DNA from: Podospora pseudocomata
Lineage: Eukaryota > Ascomycota > Sordariomycetes > Sordariales > Podosporaceae
DNA: 64,000 nucleotides
Reading direction: 5' to 3'
NCBI RefSeq assembly: GCF_035222375.1
Contig: NC_085889.1
Location: 2,728,001-2,792,000, forward strand
Of this stretch, positions 35,531 through 47,159 are shown piece after piece. How positions within the stretch are numbered: position 1 is the stretch's first letter; each line of letters starts with the position of its first letter. Made by a program: the position numbers and the translations under genes. The notes beneath the pieces are model-generated. The model was not told where the DNA came from. It made no database searches and worked only from the letters and a program-made list of their open reading frames with translations.

Positions 35531-36859
35531 ATGAACCAGCTCCGTCTTGAACCCAAAATTGACTACGGGCCCCAGCTCAACGTCACCGTCTGGCTCCTTA
35601 TATCAGTCTCGGCCATCTTCCTCTTCACGCGTCTCTACCTAAAGAACTGCCAGAACCGTGGCCTGTGGTGGGATGATTATTTCCTGCTAGGCTCCTGGGT
35701 CCTCCTTGCTGCCCAGGCCGGTCTTATTTCTGACGTTGTCGGCTTGGGATACGGACGCCAAGTCATCCCAATGGAAAAGTTTGGTTTCTTTCCGATCAGA
35801 GTGAATGTTCTCTCAACATTGTTGATCATCGCCAACTTATGGGGCAAAACGAGCTTTGCGTTGACACTGCTTAGAATCCCCGAGCGCTGGGTGAGGGTTG
35901 GTGTCTGGACCATTCTGATCTCGTTGACGGGGACGCTGGTGCTAAGTGCAGTCATGGTGTGGATAAGCTGTCTTGATATCAACTTGAGGGGGAGGTGTGT
36001 TCCGGTAGAGGTGTCGTTGCGATACAACATTTTTTCGTGCGGTAAGTGAACCCCCCTCAAACAGAGCAGCAGGCAATACTGACCGAGTTGTTTTCATAGT
36101 ATTTTCAGCTGCGATTGACGTTGTACTGGCGTTCTTACCATGGAAATTCTTGTGGGGCCTGGAAATGAGTATCAAAGAAAAAGTTGGCGTTATCATTGCA
36201 ATGAGCATGGGAGTTTTGTGAGCACCCCTCTGCCCACAGAGAAAAGGCATGACTGACAACCACCACAGCGCAGGCGCAGCAGCTGGTATCAAGTCTGCCA
36301 CTCTCCCTGCTGTTCATAATGGGACCGATCCAAGTAACTACCCACATCTGCTGTTCAAAGCACCCATAATTGACTGATAGCCTTAGCTGCCAGTGTGCCA
36401 TTGTTGATCTGGGGAAACGCCGAAGCAGCTATCTGCATCATGGCTGCATCCATTCCCATCCTCCGAGCACTCGCCAGAGGCACCTGCCGCGGCCAGGTAC
36501 CCCACGGATATGAGACATACGAATATGGGTCAGCTGGCATGTCAGAGCCCAGGCTTGCGCGGTCAACATTCAGTAGAACTGCAGTCATGTCTCTGGCATT
36601 GCCAATCCAGTCGCCACCCGCGTTGTATTCTCAAAAGACGCCCCATGTTAAAGAGGCCGATAGTTTGGACGACACCCTGACAAGCGGAAGTCCCGTGCAG
36701 TCATTAACGCGCAAGCACAAGTCCGAAGAGGACGATGCTGACAGCTTCGAAATGACCAACTACGGGCAAAGCCGTCCACAAAGTCCACAGAGCATACATA
36801 CTACCGATAGGCCGCAGAGCCCGTTGGACTTTGTTGGGCGGAACCCAGTCCCGCGATGA
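35531..36859 (+). CDS. fungal rhodopsin-like 7-TM integral membrane protein
   Basis: 388 residues in four exons: 35531-36041, 36100-36217, 36269-36333 and 36387-36859. The family layout is clear. TM1 WLLISVSAIFLFTRLYLK is followed by the typical LWWDDYFLLGSWVLL (W-DDY motif), further helices (VLSTLLIIANLWGKTSFALTLLRI, VWTILISLTGTLVLSAVMVW, VFSAAIDVVLAFLPWKFLW, VIIAMSMGVFAGAAAGIK) and a cytosolic tail rich in Ser, acidic residues and SPQSP. This is the fungal 'rhodopsin domain' (SAT5/PTH11-related) family. No CFEM domain is present, and no ligand is known. Confidence 0.85.
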
Positions 36860-37201
36860 GCGGGCACGATGACAAACCGTGCGTAAAAAGGACGAAGAAA
36901 CTCGGCGCACGCTGCTACATGAGCCCAGCTGCGACTTGAAAAAGGCTCCGACACGTCACGAATCGGCAGGTGAGAAGGGCAGATTCTTATGGCCAAATGG
37001 ATGCTGATGAAAAGCCAGAATATATGGACGTTTAATGATCGGTATGCGATCCTGAGGCAGATGGCCAGGTGGCGCCAACGCTCCCTTGAAAATCCGGCCC
37101 AAGAGGACACAGTGTCGATCCAGGTACCAGGAGAGGTGCTGAGATGACGGTCAAGATTGCATTTGCAGGCGGTAGATCTTGAGAAGAGGATATCGAGTAT
37201 A

Positions 37202-37792
37202 TTAATCATCGAAATGGCTAGCCACATGGTGCGCAATGGCTGTTGCATCTCCATTGAAGTCGTTGCAAACAGGACAAGTGGATGTCTGCTGCCCCGCCAC
37301 AGAGAATTCGTCGAATGACTGTGCAGTGTCCGCAGTTGCTGTCGCTGACTCGCTTCTTTTTCCTCCACGCTTTGGTTTGGCGGGCTTGATGTAAGCATCC
37401 AGTCCAACCTGTTCCGAGGGTCTTTCCTCTTCCCGCCAATCTGTCGGCCCAGTATGATATCTTCCCCTCCCCCTACGTCCACCTCTCTCTCTGATGTCAA
37501 ACTCGGTTGTTGGAGCTCCCTGGTCTGGTAGCGCGTCATCGCCGCCAGCGCCAGCGGTTGATGATGTTGGTGAAGATGCCATGCTCTGTACTCTCCCGAC
37601 GCGACCGTCAACAAGCCTGACCTTGATGCCGCGATGATGTTCCCCTTTGGTCAGCACATCCTTGACAAGTCCAGACACGGTGCGACCTGTGGGCTGGTCA
37701 ACTTTGAGCACGATATTGACCGGCGCGCCCGGGATGACCTCCCTGGTTGAGGGGACTCGTCGTTGGGAATGCTGATGGCGATGCATGGGCAA
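37202..37792 (-). CDS. YwbE/DUF2196 domain protein with C-terminal zinc finger
   Basis: 196 residues, one exon, start MPMHRHQHSQRRVPSTREVI. The N-terminal 25-75 region matches the YwbE family: PGAPVNIVLKVDQPTGRTVSG and HRGIKVRLVDGRVGRVQSM. A linker with an RGRGR patch follows, and the last 25 residues form CPVCNDFNGDATAIAHHVASHF, a C2H2 or UBZ4-like finger. Function unknown; a ubiquitin or nucleic-acid binding role for the finger is possible. Confidence 0.85.
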   Translation of the reverse strand: MPMHRHQHSQRRVPSTREVIPGAPVNIVLKVDQPTGRTVSGLVKDVLTKGEHHRGIKVRLVDGRVGRVQSMASSPTSSTAGAGGDDALPDQGAPTTEFDIRERGGRRGRGRYHTGPTDWREEERPSEQVGLDAYIKPAKPKRGGKRSESATATADTAQSFDEFSVAGQQTSTCPVCNDFNGDATAIAHHVASHFDD

Positions 37793-37990
37793 GGAGAGGA
37801 TGTGGGAAAATTGGCAAGTGTTGGTTGGTTGTCGGGATGATCAAACCAGTGGTGGGGAGGGTGATGGGAAGAACTTGGCGCGGCAGTTGATGTGGGTCTC
37901 ACAATATATGCATTTATGAAAAGTTGGGCACTGTTAGATCAATATTTGCCATTCACTTGACTCCACCCCCGTCAATTCACTCGGTTGCTC

Positions 37991-39788
37991 TCAAACAGAA
38001 CTCACAACCTCTTTCTCACCCATCTTTTTCTCATCCCCGAGCTCGGAATCGCCCTTGTCAAAACCCTCCGCGGCTGAGATGATGTCCGAATCTTCATAAA
38101 TCGTTGCGGCAATATGTGTCTCTGGAGCAGGAAAAAAATAACTCAGGCCAATATATACCAAAAACGCACTTGTGTATCCCCAGAAATAAAACATGAAATA
38201 AAGCTTATCGGCGTCCCCAATCGTGCCTTTGATCGACGGGTCAACAGAGGCAGCCCTAGTTGTGATTTTGTTAGTCACATCGCAGTTCTTTATTGAGCAG
38301 ATACACTTACATCCCAGGGATGCTGGGCACGACACTGATCAAGAATGCCACCGCTGCCCTCCAGTTCGTACCCCATTTGTTGAACCGGTACCTTCCATGT
38401 GCTCGGTATAGGCCCGGAATGTCATACATTTGCTTTTGTACAACCCAGTAGTCTGCGCTGAGCATTGCTGCAATCGGTGCCAGGAAAATCCCCAATCCCG
38501 CCATGAATGCGAGGAGAGACTGAGCAGAGTGGATAATCTTCCAAGGTTGCATGACCCAGCCCGCAATTACTGTCGTGATAATAACTCCACGTCTGATGTT
38601 GAGGTACTTGGGCCAAAGACACATGATGTCGTTGGCACAGCTGATGACATTGGCAGAAAGATTGGTACCAATCTGGGCTACTACCCAGCAGAGCCCTACA
38701 AAGAAGGCGCCAGCCCGACCAGAGGGGCCGTCCCAGTGAGAAGCAATTTCGAGAGGATCCCACATGTACTAGAACACGTCAGCCGAGAGCCGAATTGTGG
38801 AAGAAGGTGCGTGTACCTTTCCATAAACAACCTTGGAAGCAGAGCAGCAGATGATGCCGAAGAGTCCCAGCATGAGCTGGATGCCTGGCAAAAAGGCAAC
38901 TTGCCAGTAGACACCCTTGTCTGATTTGAGATACCGTGTGAAGTCGGGTATGTTGGTCGCCATTGTTGCCCAGCCGCCGGTGATGGAGGACAGAGAAGAC
39001 AAGATCAGCCATGATCTATCCGTGCCATGAACACCATACGGAAGGTTCCAGATATCCCCTGCACCACCAGCCTTGGACGTCATTGTGATGACCACGGCAA
39101 CCGAGGTAGTGATGACAAGCACTAGAGGTAATTAGCAGAGATTCCTATCAAGAGTCGTTGACTTACCACACTTGGCTACAAAGAACCACTTGAGCTTGTG
39201 CGGCGGGATGAGCAGGATAGGAAACTGCACTAGCCAGAAGATCAAGTGCGATATCATTCCCTGCGTGGTGATTCCAACACTATCTGGAATGTTGTTGGGA
39301 ATATCGAGATAGGATGGCCAAATGGATCGGATGATCTGTGTCATGGCAGTCGATCCGGTGTAAGTCTGAATAGCATGCCAGAACAAGGCCGTGATAGCCC
39401 TCGTCACTACTGCAAATCGAGAGAAGTACCAGCCAAACGAGGCTCTCATGGCGACGGGAAAGGGGATATGAAGCCGAGCACCGACCATGCCATTCAACAC
39501 CAGGGGAACAGTGCAGACGAGACTGCCAAAGATGATGCAAACAATGGCCTCACGCCAGGTGAGCCCGAGAGCGATGATGGAAGCGGGTGCCATCCAGCTT
39601 TGGGCGTTGAGTGCATCACTGAACCAGTATCCAAACATGGTCCATGCCGACCAGGTCCGACGATTGAGGGGGGTGACATCGCAGTCAACGTTGGTCCAGG
39701 CTCCAGGGTCGGCAAAGGAAGTGGTCTGACGAGGTAGAACCCAACCTTGCCTGGTGGTTTTGGACTTGATTCTTTCGTGGAGCGTCAT
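37991..39788 (-). CDS. NCS1 family permease (uracil/allantoin type)
   Basis: About 549 residues in four exons (introns 38256-38310, 38769-38816, 39122-39166). It begins MTLHERIKSKTTRQGWVLP. An in-frame ATG at 39851 would add 21 residues not typical of the family. NCS1 signatures: WTNVDCDVTPLNRRTWSAW, FGYWFSDALNAQSW, MVGARLHIPFPVAMRASFG, ITGGWATMATNIPDFTRY and GLGIFLAPIAAMLSADYWVV. About 12 membrane helices. It is a plasma-membrane proton symporter for a purine, pyrimidine, hydantoin or allantoin-like nitrogen compound. It is divergent from the biuret-type hydrolase, so the substrate may feed that enzyme (inference). Confidence 0.9.
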
Positions 39789-40310
39789 GGTGGCAAGGGT
39801 GTAACCAAGACTGCAGTGTTGCTCTGCTTGGGAATTGTAGAGATGAGACATGATGCCAATTTATGTCCGAGCCATCGACGATACCGTCGAAGCCCACGGT
39901 TGAGCCCGCCATCCGGCATGGTGAAACTGTCTTGCTGGTGATGATGATAGCAACCCCGCAAGGGCGCCGGCGGCCAAAAGATTGCAGAGATGGCCGCCGG
40001 GTCAAGATAACATAAGCGATGCCTGTGTTCATCTTTGCCATTGTGGTAATGACAGTGATTGGACAGACGCTGTGGGGTGCGGGGAAACTCTTATCATCGG
40101 AGATGTGTTTATAAGGTGCGGCTGACCGACCACGAGGAAGGAAGTGTGTTGTGTTGACCGGCGGCCCCACAGACCGCACCGCCGGCCATTCAAATCTCTT
40201 GCTCCTACCAGATAAGTCAGATATAACGGTTAGCTCTTGCAAGATAAGATGTTTGGCAAAGACTGCGCCCTCGAAGTTGAGCCAGCCATTTCTGGTCGAC
40301 TTGCACCACC
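39789..40310. promoter_or_regulatory. divergent promoter with GATA (AreA/NIT2-type) sites
   Basis: 522 bases shared by the permease and the fused hydrolase. Sites that fit the HGATAR core: AGATAA at 40005-40010, GATAAG on the minus strand at 40090-40095, AGATAAG at 40210-40216 and AGATAAG at 40242-40248. The last two are 32 bases apart, and NIT2 is known to prefer closely spaced pairs. This suggests nitrogen metabolite control of both genes. Confidence 0.65.
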
Positions 40311-42613
40311 ATGGCACCAGCACTCAAGACCACTCTGGCTCTGCAAGATGCCAAACCCTATGCCTTCGAGTGTCCTACAGCAACGACCGCCTTGATCATC
40401 ATCGATATCCAACGGGACTTTGTTGACCCCGGTGGTTTCGGCTCCATACAATGTGGCAACGACGCCGTCTTTTCCAGAGCACGCGCAATTGTCCCTGTTG
40501 TCAAGAAACTGCTTGACGCCTTTCGATCGTTTGGAGGGCATGTAATTCACACGCGTGAAGGACATGAACCGGGTCTTGCTGATCTTCCTGCCGCCAAACG
40601 GCTCCGTCAAATTTCCAACCCGGTCGGTCACCATAGTCTGGGAATTGGTGATCAGGGACCCATGGGCAAGCTCCTCGTCCGAGGAGAATATGGCCACGAT
40701 ATCGTGGATGAACTCACCCCCTGGCCGGATGAGACAGTCATTGACAAGCCAGGAAAAGGAAGCTTTTGGGGCACGAATATTCACAGGATCTTGCTTGCAC
40801 GTGGAATAACCCATCTAGTATTTGCGGGAGTAACAACAGAGTACTTGACCCATTCCCATAGTGCTGTTGAGAAACCGTCGCTGACCTTTGCCACAACAGG
40901 TGCTGTGTCAGTACAACACTGCGCGAATGTGCTGACCGAGGCTATCAATGCATTGTGTTGGAGGACTGCACGCAGGGGTTCGATGCTCAGCAGGTGACCA
41001 CATCACTGGACATTATTTCGGGGCAAGATGGATTGTTTGGGTTCGTCGGCAACAGCCCAGACTTTTTCCAAGCAATCGATCGAGCATCAGCCAAAGCCTT
41101 GACCCAAGGGCTGGCACTGACGCCGCCTGCAACACCCATGGGACACGAGGACTCGGAACCTCGCTTCGGTTTCCTTCCAGACGAAAGCGTTCCATCAGTC
41201 GACCAGTTGTTGACTGATTACCGACAAAGTATCCGGTGCCCCGTCGAAGTCATCAAGTCTCTGTACAAACGAATCAACCAGTACAAAGAAGTGGATCCAG
41301 CGGTCTGGATTCACCTTGAGCCCGAAGCGAACGTGCTGCATGCAGCAACCAAGCTAGTCAACAAGTACAAGGGAAAGGCGTTACCACCATTATATGGTAT
41401 TCCCTTCTCGGTCAAAGACACCATCGATGTCGCGGGAGTGCCAACAACAGCGGCCTGTCCGAGTTATGCATACACTCCTCAAGTGAGCGCTACAGCAGTC
41501 CGACGTGTGCTCGATGCCGGCGCGTTGTTTATCGGCAAAGTGAACCTTGACCAGCTGGCCACTGGCCTGTCTGGCTGCCGCTCCCCATATGGAACCCCCC
41601 ACAGTGTCTTTAGCGACAAGCACATATCCGGTGGCTCTTCCTCTGGATCATGTGTTTCGGTCGGGGAGAGACTCGTGTTGTTCGGTCTCGCAACAGACAC
41701 CGCTGGTAGTGGTCGAGTCCCAGCTGCATTTAATGGGATCGTTGGCTTCAAGCCCACCAAAGGGACTGTTTCCGCTCGCGGTCTTGTCCCGGCCTGCCGC
41801 ACGCTCGACACAATTACCGTCGTTGCTCCCTCTATTACCGAGGCTCGCAAAGTCTGGCAAGTCATTGCACATCATGACCCGGAGGATCCATACTCCAAAC
41901 TTCCCCATACGCTTCCTACATGGCACATTGACTACCGAGGCCCGCGTGTTGGTGGGTTCACCTTTGCCGTTCCTCCACCAACAATCCTAAAAGTCTGCAA
42001 AAAAGAATACCGGGAGCTGTTCTCCTCTGCCGTCTCAGCACTGCAATCATGCGGAGGTACGCTCAAGGAAGTAGAGTACACACCCTTTTCTGCTGCTGGA
42101 GACCTCCTCTACGATGGAAGTCTCCTACACGAGCGCATTCATTGCATTGGCCACCGGTTCCTACAGTCCAACTTACCCGACATGCATCCTGTGATCAGAG
42201 AGCTGTTTGACAAAGCCATGTCAAACCCCCCGTCGGTATACGATGCGTTCCGCGACCAGGCTCTTCAGGCGCGGCTGACAAGGGAGGTGCAAGGTGTCTT
42301 TGATGTGCTAAACGGTGGGGTAGATGTTCTCGTGGTGCCGACTACCACGCAGCACCCCACCATCAAGGAGATGGAGGCTGATCCGTTGAAATTGAATAGT
42401 GAGCTGGGGACTTTTACGCATTGTGCAAATGTGGTAGATTTGTGTGGTGTCTCGGTACCAGCAGGGACTTGGTTGTGGGGACAAGAAGGTGATGAGCGGA
42501 AGATGCCTTTTGGCATCACAATCTTGAGCGCGAGCGGGTATGATGCAAAGGTTTTGGATATTGCCGGGGTCTTTGAGGAGGAGATGATGCAGCGCGAGAC
42601 TTTCAGACTATGA
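40311..42613 (+). CDS. fused biuret hydrolase-like / allophanate hydrolase-like enzyme
   Basis: 747 residues, one intron (40841-40899) that falls just before the catalytic cysteine. Residues 1-235 are an isochorismatase-fold cysteine hydrolase with Asp32 (IIDIQRDF), Lys146 (IDKPGKGSF) and Cys179 (TTECCVSTT), nearly the spacing of biuret hydrolase BiuH. The blocks HTREGHEPGLADLPAAKR, GIGDQGPMG and CADRGYQCIVLEDC are also BiuH-like. Residues about 260-747 are an amidase-signature domain with Lys349 (PFSVKDTIDVAG), Ser423 (GGSSSGS) and Ser447 (DTAGSGRVPA), closest in look to AtzF allophanate hydrolase (NLDQLATGLSGCRSPYG). The AtzF C-terminal domain is missing. Expected chemistry: biuret to allophanate and ammonia, then allophanate to ammonia and carbonate. 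A ureidoacrylate-type substrate for the first domain is the main alternative. Confidence 0.88.
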
Positions 42614-42721
42614 GAAATGACGGGCTTGGCGAGACACATGTCATAGCAACGATCTTTCCCTTGTCAGAGTTGAGATGATTTATTTAGTAATTCCAGTTCC
42701 GCCTTGTGAGCATCACGATAC

Positions 42722-43221
42722 CTAAAATCTCGGGAACCTGGGAGGACTTCCCCTCTTGCCAAAAGCCAACACCAACCACCCAGCAATGAGACAGACTCCG
42801 CCGATTGGCGTGACCGGGCCCAGAAACTTGAACTTTTCAGGGTTCAACGTCAAAGCGTAGATGGATCCACTGAACATTGTCATGCCGGCAGTGAAGAGTG
42901 AGGCGGCGACTGGATTGCCGGAAGCCATGAGCAGCGCGACGGAGTGGATCAACTTTGGAAGCGCGAGAATTAACATATGCCGGGAGAAATATCGGAGAGA
43001 TATATTACCTGGTACTGGGCAGCAGTTCCCCAGCTCGCTAGTTTCGCGGGGTCTGCAATCCGCTTCTTGAGACCGTGAGCTCCAAAGGCCCCGAAGCCGA
43101 CAGCGGTCGCACCAGAAATGGCAGCAACTTTCCAGAAAATCGCACTGCTTGCCATTGTTTGGGTTTGCAAAGAGGATGAAGGTCGAGGGAGAAGGGGAGA
43201 GGACTCGTCTTCTGCAGGCAT
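42722..43221 (-). CDS. DUF423/TMEM256-like small membrane protein
   Basis: 147 residues in two exons (intron 42953-43008). DUF423 signatures: ISGATAVGFGAFGAHGLKKR, LASWGTAAQYQ-LIHSVALL, ASLFTAGMTMFSGSIYAL, LGPVTPIGGVCLIAGW. Four membrane helices. Start at 43221 (MPAEDESSPLL) or 43155 (MASSAIFWK). Function unknown. It overlaps no neighbour and marks the right end of the ordinary chromosomal part. Confidence 0.88.
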
Positions 43222-44695
43222 TCTGTGATTTGTGTTGATGTCGAATTAAGCTTGTGGGGGCAGGCGGAAGGTGGTGGAGACTTTTGCTGACTAACTCTGC
43301 CAAGTACGTTGACATCGGCAAAGGCTGCGATGTGATGTCCAGCACAACTTGAAGCAATCGGTAGTCCTGACGCCGTACCCGTTTTATTTCGACTGATATT
43401 TCCCTAAATCTGTCAGTCAAAGTCAGAGGAAGTGCGGTCCTGTGGAACGCAACTGGTGACGCAACTACCTTGTAGCCATTTCTTGTTTAAGCCTTCGCAC
43501 TCGGACAAGGCAAGATAGATAGCCTTTGGCTTATACCTTCGAGCTAAACTATAAGCGCCCTATTGAACTTCGCCAAGCTTCGGTAAGAATACGAATCCCG
43601 CTTCTCAGCATGCACCGCTCTGCTGAACTTGGCCGCAGATCAATAAGGAAACTAATGCTACTTGGCACGACGTTCTTCTCTTCTACTTCTTTAGATCAAG
43701 ATCCTACGAATACAGCTATCACCTACTGGTGCCTTTGCCCTGCGCAATACGCTGCCCTCACATCAACTGCCAACAAAGACATACTAGCAGGAGGTTGGTG
43801 GCAACGATGACAGGTCCTAGAGAGATACGGCAGAAGATGGCGCTGTAGATAGGCTAAAACATTAAAGCTGGAGTCGGGCAGTCAGTTAAATATCAAGTAA
43901 TTGCATTTAAAGAGAGTTTTAGAATTGAGTCAGTTTATCTCTGTGGTTTGGAGTTTGGGAATGGCGGCCCTTCGACAGAGTCTCTTTTGCCGACAATGCA
44001 GCTCTGCGTATCCCTGCAACTTGAATGAACACCAACAGAAAAGATTGGGAGCCAGGCATGCATATGAACAATAGGGTGTGCTGTGCAGTAAGCGGCTCAA
44101 ATCAATGGAAGTCTTAACATTTTTGCTCAACTTTTTTCTCACTATACCGTAGCGTTTAACTGACTTGAAAAGGAGGGCGACCATTCGGTAACTCCTGACA
44201 CCAACTCCAATGGCACGCCTGCCCAAGCCGTGTTATCCACCACTATCGAGCGGTTGTGATAGGGTAAGTCTCTCCACGAGCACATTTAATCTTCAAAGTG
44301 TTCGCTTGTACACCTATGGAAGGGAAGTAAATCAGTGCAAAAAGCGGAGGTTTCCTAATCCGGTGCGAAACGCTGCAAAGCTCCGTTAGGTTGCTCCCGT
44401 TTTAAGGCAGCTGTTATCCGCAGAACGGAGAACGAGAAAGCTCACCATGTAGAACGGGGATATCATTGGTCCAGAAAATGGGGCTCCTTGGGGCACGAGA
44501 AGCAGATATTTAAATCTGATCCCGTTAAAACCAGAACAATACATCAAACCCACATATATCACGTGGATAAGGAGGCGCTTGGACACACCTGTGACCAAGG
44601 CGCTTGGACTCATTTGTACAAAGGTAAGCATGCTCTTCTTCCCTTTTCGTCCTCCCTCCAGTCCTCCCCAACCTGTTTCCCCATTAACACCAGCA
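43222..44695. other. gene-free spacer at the island border
   Basis: About 1.5 kb with AT-rich patches and no gene. It may contain decayed repeats, but I could define no ends. Confidence 0.4.
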
Positions 44696-46020
44696 ATGGC
44701 GTCGCAAAGCCCCCCCGCTTTGCCGGTAAGGCCGCTTGCTTCGCCGGGTAGCGGTCATATTGAGCCTGTACTTCGCCCCTTTTTTTTTTCTCTCTCCCTT
44801 GCACAGATGGCAGATGCTGACACCTCACAGGTTTGGCTAGACGTTTCCACGGTTGAGGAGGTCATCGAATACATCATCAGCGCTCGCCACCGCGGCAGCG
44901 AGTCGATTCTTAGCTTCCAGTGGCAGGCAGACAGACTCGACCATCTTTTTGAACAACTGGACACCCGACTGATCGCACTCGACGAAAGAAAAATCCGCCG
45001 ATTCGAGTACGACTACGAATCTAGTACCGTACATATCGACATCATGGGCGAATCCGAGCTCCATTATCAGGTTCAAGCTGGCCTTCGAGACTACATCAAA
45101 AACCGTCTTGCAGAGCGTATTGCCACCACGGATGATCCCACGATTCGCCGCCTAATGCAGTCTGTCGAAGAGAGGGGTACCTTTAACATTCTATACGAAA
45201 GGAAGATCCATAAACAAGCCGATGTTTCGCTCGGCCAGGCGGGCGCCCTGCCATCTTTGGTTTGCGAGGTCTCGTAGAGCGAGCCACGGAAACATGTCGA
45301 AAGGAAGGCGCGCCAATACATCAACTGCTCAGACGGCAAGATCCGAGTCGCTCTGATCCTTGATCTTCAATATCCCCATATGAAAAAGGCGTGGGTTAGT
45401 CTGCTGGTAACGGGCAGTCCAAGCGACTGGGTACAGCATTCTGAACTGTACCATGATGATGATCTTGTTGAACAACCTGTTGGACAGGTTGATCTCTATC
45501 TCTCTGACTTGGTCAGTTTGGCTGGTGTACCAACAGCGTTTTGTCGCCCCTCGACTGTTGAGTTGGCTGCTGGGGTCACAAGGTTTGTCGTTTCTTTATT
45601 TCGGGCAACACAACAGAGCTAACATGCCAATAGGAATCCCACGATCACCATAACGTTCGAACGACTTCGGGCTATCTTCCGCAAAGCTCGCCATTTACAC
45701 AACCCAACCAAATTTACAACGGAGGCTACTGATCAAGAGCAAAATCCGTATGAGGAGGCCGAGAGGCGTGTGGCCGAGGAGCGCAGCGAGGCCGAGAGGC
45801 GTGTGGCCGAGGAGCGCAGCGAGGCCGAGAGGCGTGTGGCCGAGACGCGTTCTGAGGCACGCATCGAGATAGAACGGCGTGTGGCTGAAGCACGCATCGA
45901 GATGGAACGGCGTGTGGCTGAGGAGCGCAGCGAGGCCGAGAGGCGTGTGGCCGAGGCGCGTTCTGAAGCACGCATCGAGATCGAGCGGCTCATGGCCGAA
46001 GGCCGATTGGGGGCCAAGTA
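44696..46020 (+). pseudogene. PD-(D/E)XK nuclease-like fungal protein with coiled-coil tail
   Basis: Three exons are inferred: 44696-44725 (MASQSPPALP), 44807-45583 and from about 45635 to 46020. The core reads VDISTVEEVI-like (VWLDVSTVEEVIEYI), RRFEYDYESSTVHIDIMGESELHYQVQ, GTFNILYERKIHKQADVSL, LPSLVCEVS, then KARQYINCSDGKIRVALILDLQYP. This resembles a restriction-endonuclease-like fold with Asp and Glu in ADVS...CEVS. Directly after CEVS the frame has TAG (45276-45278) where Trp (TGG) would give CEVSWSEPRKH; the frame stays open beyond, so a single G-to-A change, RIP-like, has probably killed a recent gene. The C-terminus is a charged coiled coil. Biological role unknown. Confidence 0.65.
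45755..45993 (+). repeat. 33-bp coding tandem repeat (coiled coil)
   Basis: Repeats of EAERRVAEERS (11 residues, 33 bases), mixed with 15-residue variants EARIEIERRVAEARI. At least three units are almost identical at DNA level, which points to recent expansion. Confidence 0.85.
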
Positions 46021-46129
46021 GCGCTCCGGAGATATGGCGACCTGTTTGTGAGAAGGAGGGGCACTGGAGGAACAATGTTTAATAGGTTTAAGTGTTTGTA
46101 GCATGCTCTAATTCACCACTCTTCTCTGT

Positions 46130-46523
46130 CTCTTTCTCTGTATAATCTATCGGCGACAGCGATCAGACGAGCGATCCAGAACACGGTTATCCGCCGGTTC
46201 CAGATAGAGAAGAGTAAAATAAGGATGCTTATTGCCGCCTCCCTCATTACCGTGAGGTAGATCACTTTTGCAGGAAGGCCTTGTAAGAGAAGGATATTTA
46301 TAAGCGCCTCCCAGTGGCTGATCAACTGCTCCCCGCTGACTGGGCCATACTGGTCGTCGTCGGATGAGGAGCGGTATACCCGGGAGAGTCGCCTACTAAA
46401 GCAATTGCTGGCAACGGCCATCACCAAGTTCCATATATCCTTCGACATTTGGACCTCTCCTAATGGATTCTCTTTGTTGGCCGTTATCGCCCACTTTCTC
46501 GACGATCGCAACTCCTTAGTATA
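46130..46523 (+). mobile_element. hAT transposase remnant
   Basis: Plus-strand reading gives a helical segment (AIRRAIQNTVIRRFQIEKSKI) and then TAITKFHISFDIWTSPNGFSLLAVIAHFLDD, the hAT catalytic-core entry (SxIHxSFDxWTSPN...AHF). Stops interrupt it and neither end is found. It is a short decayed piece of a Restless-like hAT element. Confidence 0.65.
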
Positions 46524-47159
46524 GATATTGGTATTGCTGGCTATTTCTAGTTAGATAATGCCGCTACTAACAACACCTGCCTCTATACCTTTCGCAGCCT
46601 CTCTCCGCTCCAGGCAAATTTCCTCTCCCTCGCCGGAGTACAATCAAACTAGTTAATGTTATAGATAATATTGGTATAATTAGAAGGCTCGCGCTCTAAA
46701 TCCCCTCGGGTATCCCTACAGGACCGCCCTTACCGAAAAGTCACCCAACGTAAGTGAACCCGTAGGATAGCCAGGTCCTTCATTACCCCCTCTACTCGTG
46801 ATGGCCTCGGGAGACCGCCCCACCAGTCCTCAAAACGCACCGCAGTCGGCTTCTTTTCGGGCGCCCCAATGGTGGGTGGGGGGCTTTAAAGGCCGCGCTC
46901 TGAAGCCCAATCCGGGGTTGGGATGCTGTGCCTGCCAGCCGTTTTGTATCTCGTCTTTCAAGGTCTCCAAGTTATCCGCATTCGTTATATCACTTGGAAG
47001 AGGATAGGAAAACTCGAAGTCAAGAGTAACGATCCTCCGGTTAGCATATAGAAAGTTATAAAGCGCTGGATCCCCTAATGATACCATTTTCCGTAAGTAG
47101 GTTATATATAGCCTAGAGTTTCTCGAGAAGACGAGGATCCCCTAGCTCCCCGGCTTGAA
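46524..47159. other. decayed, partly AT-rich sequence
   Basis: No gene. Probably more of the decayed hAT element or other repeats. Confidence 0.35.
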
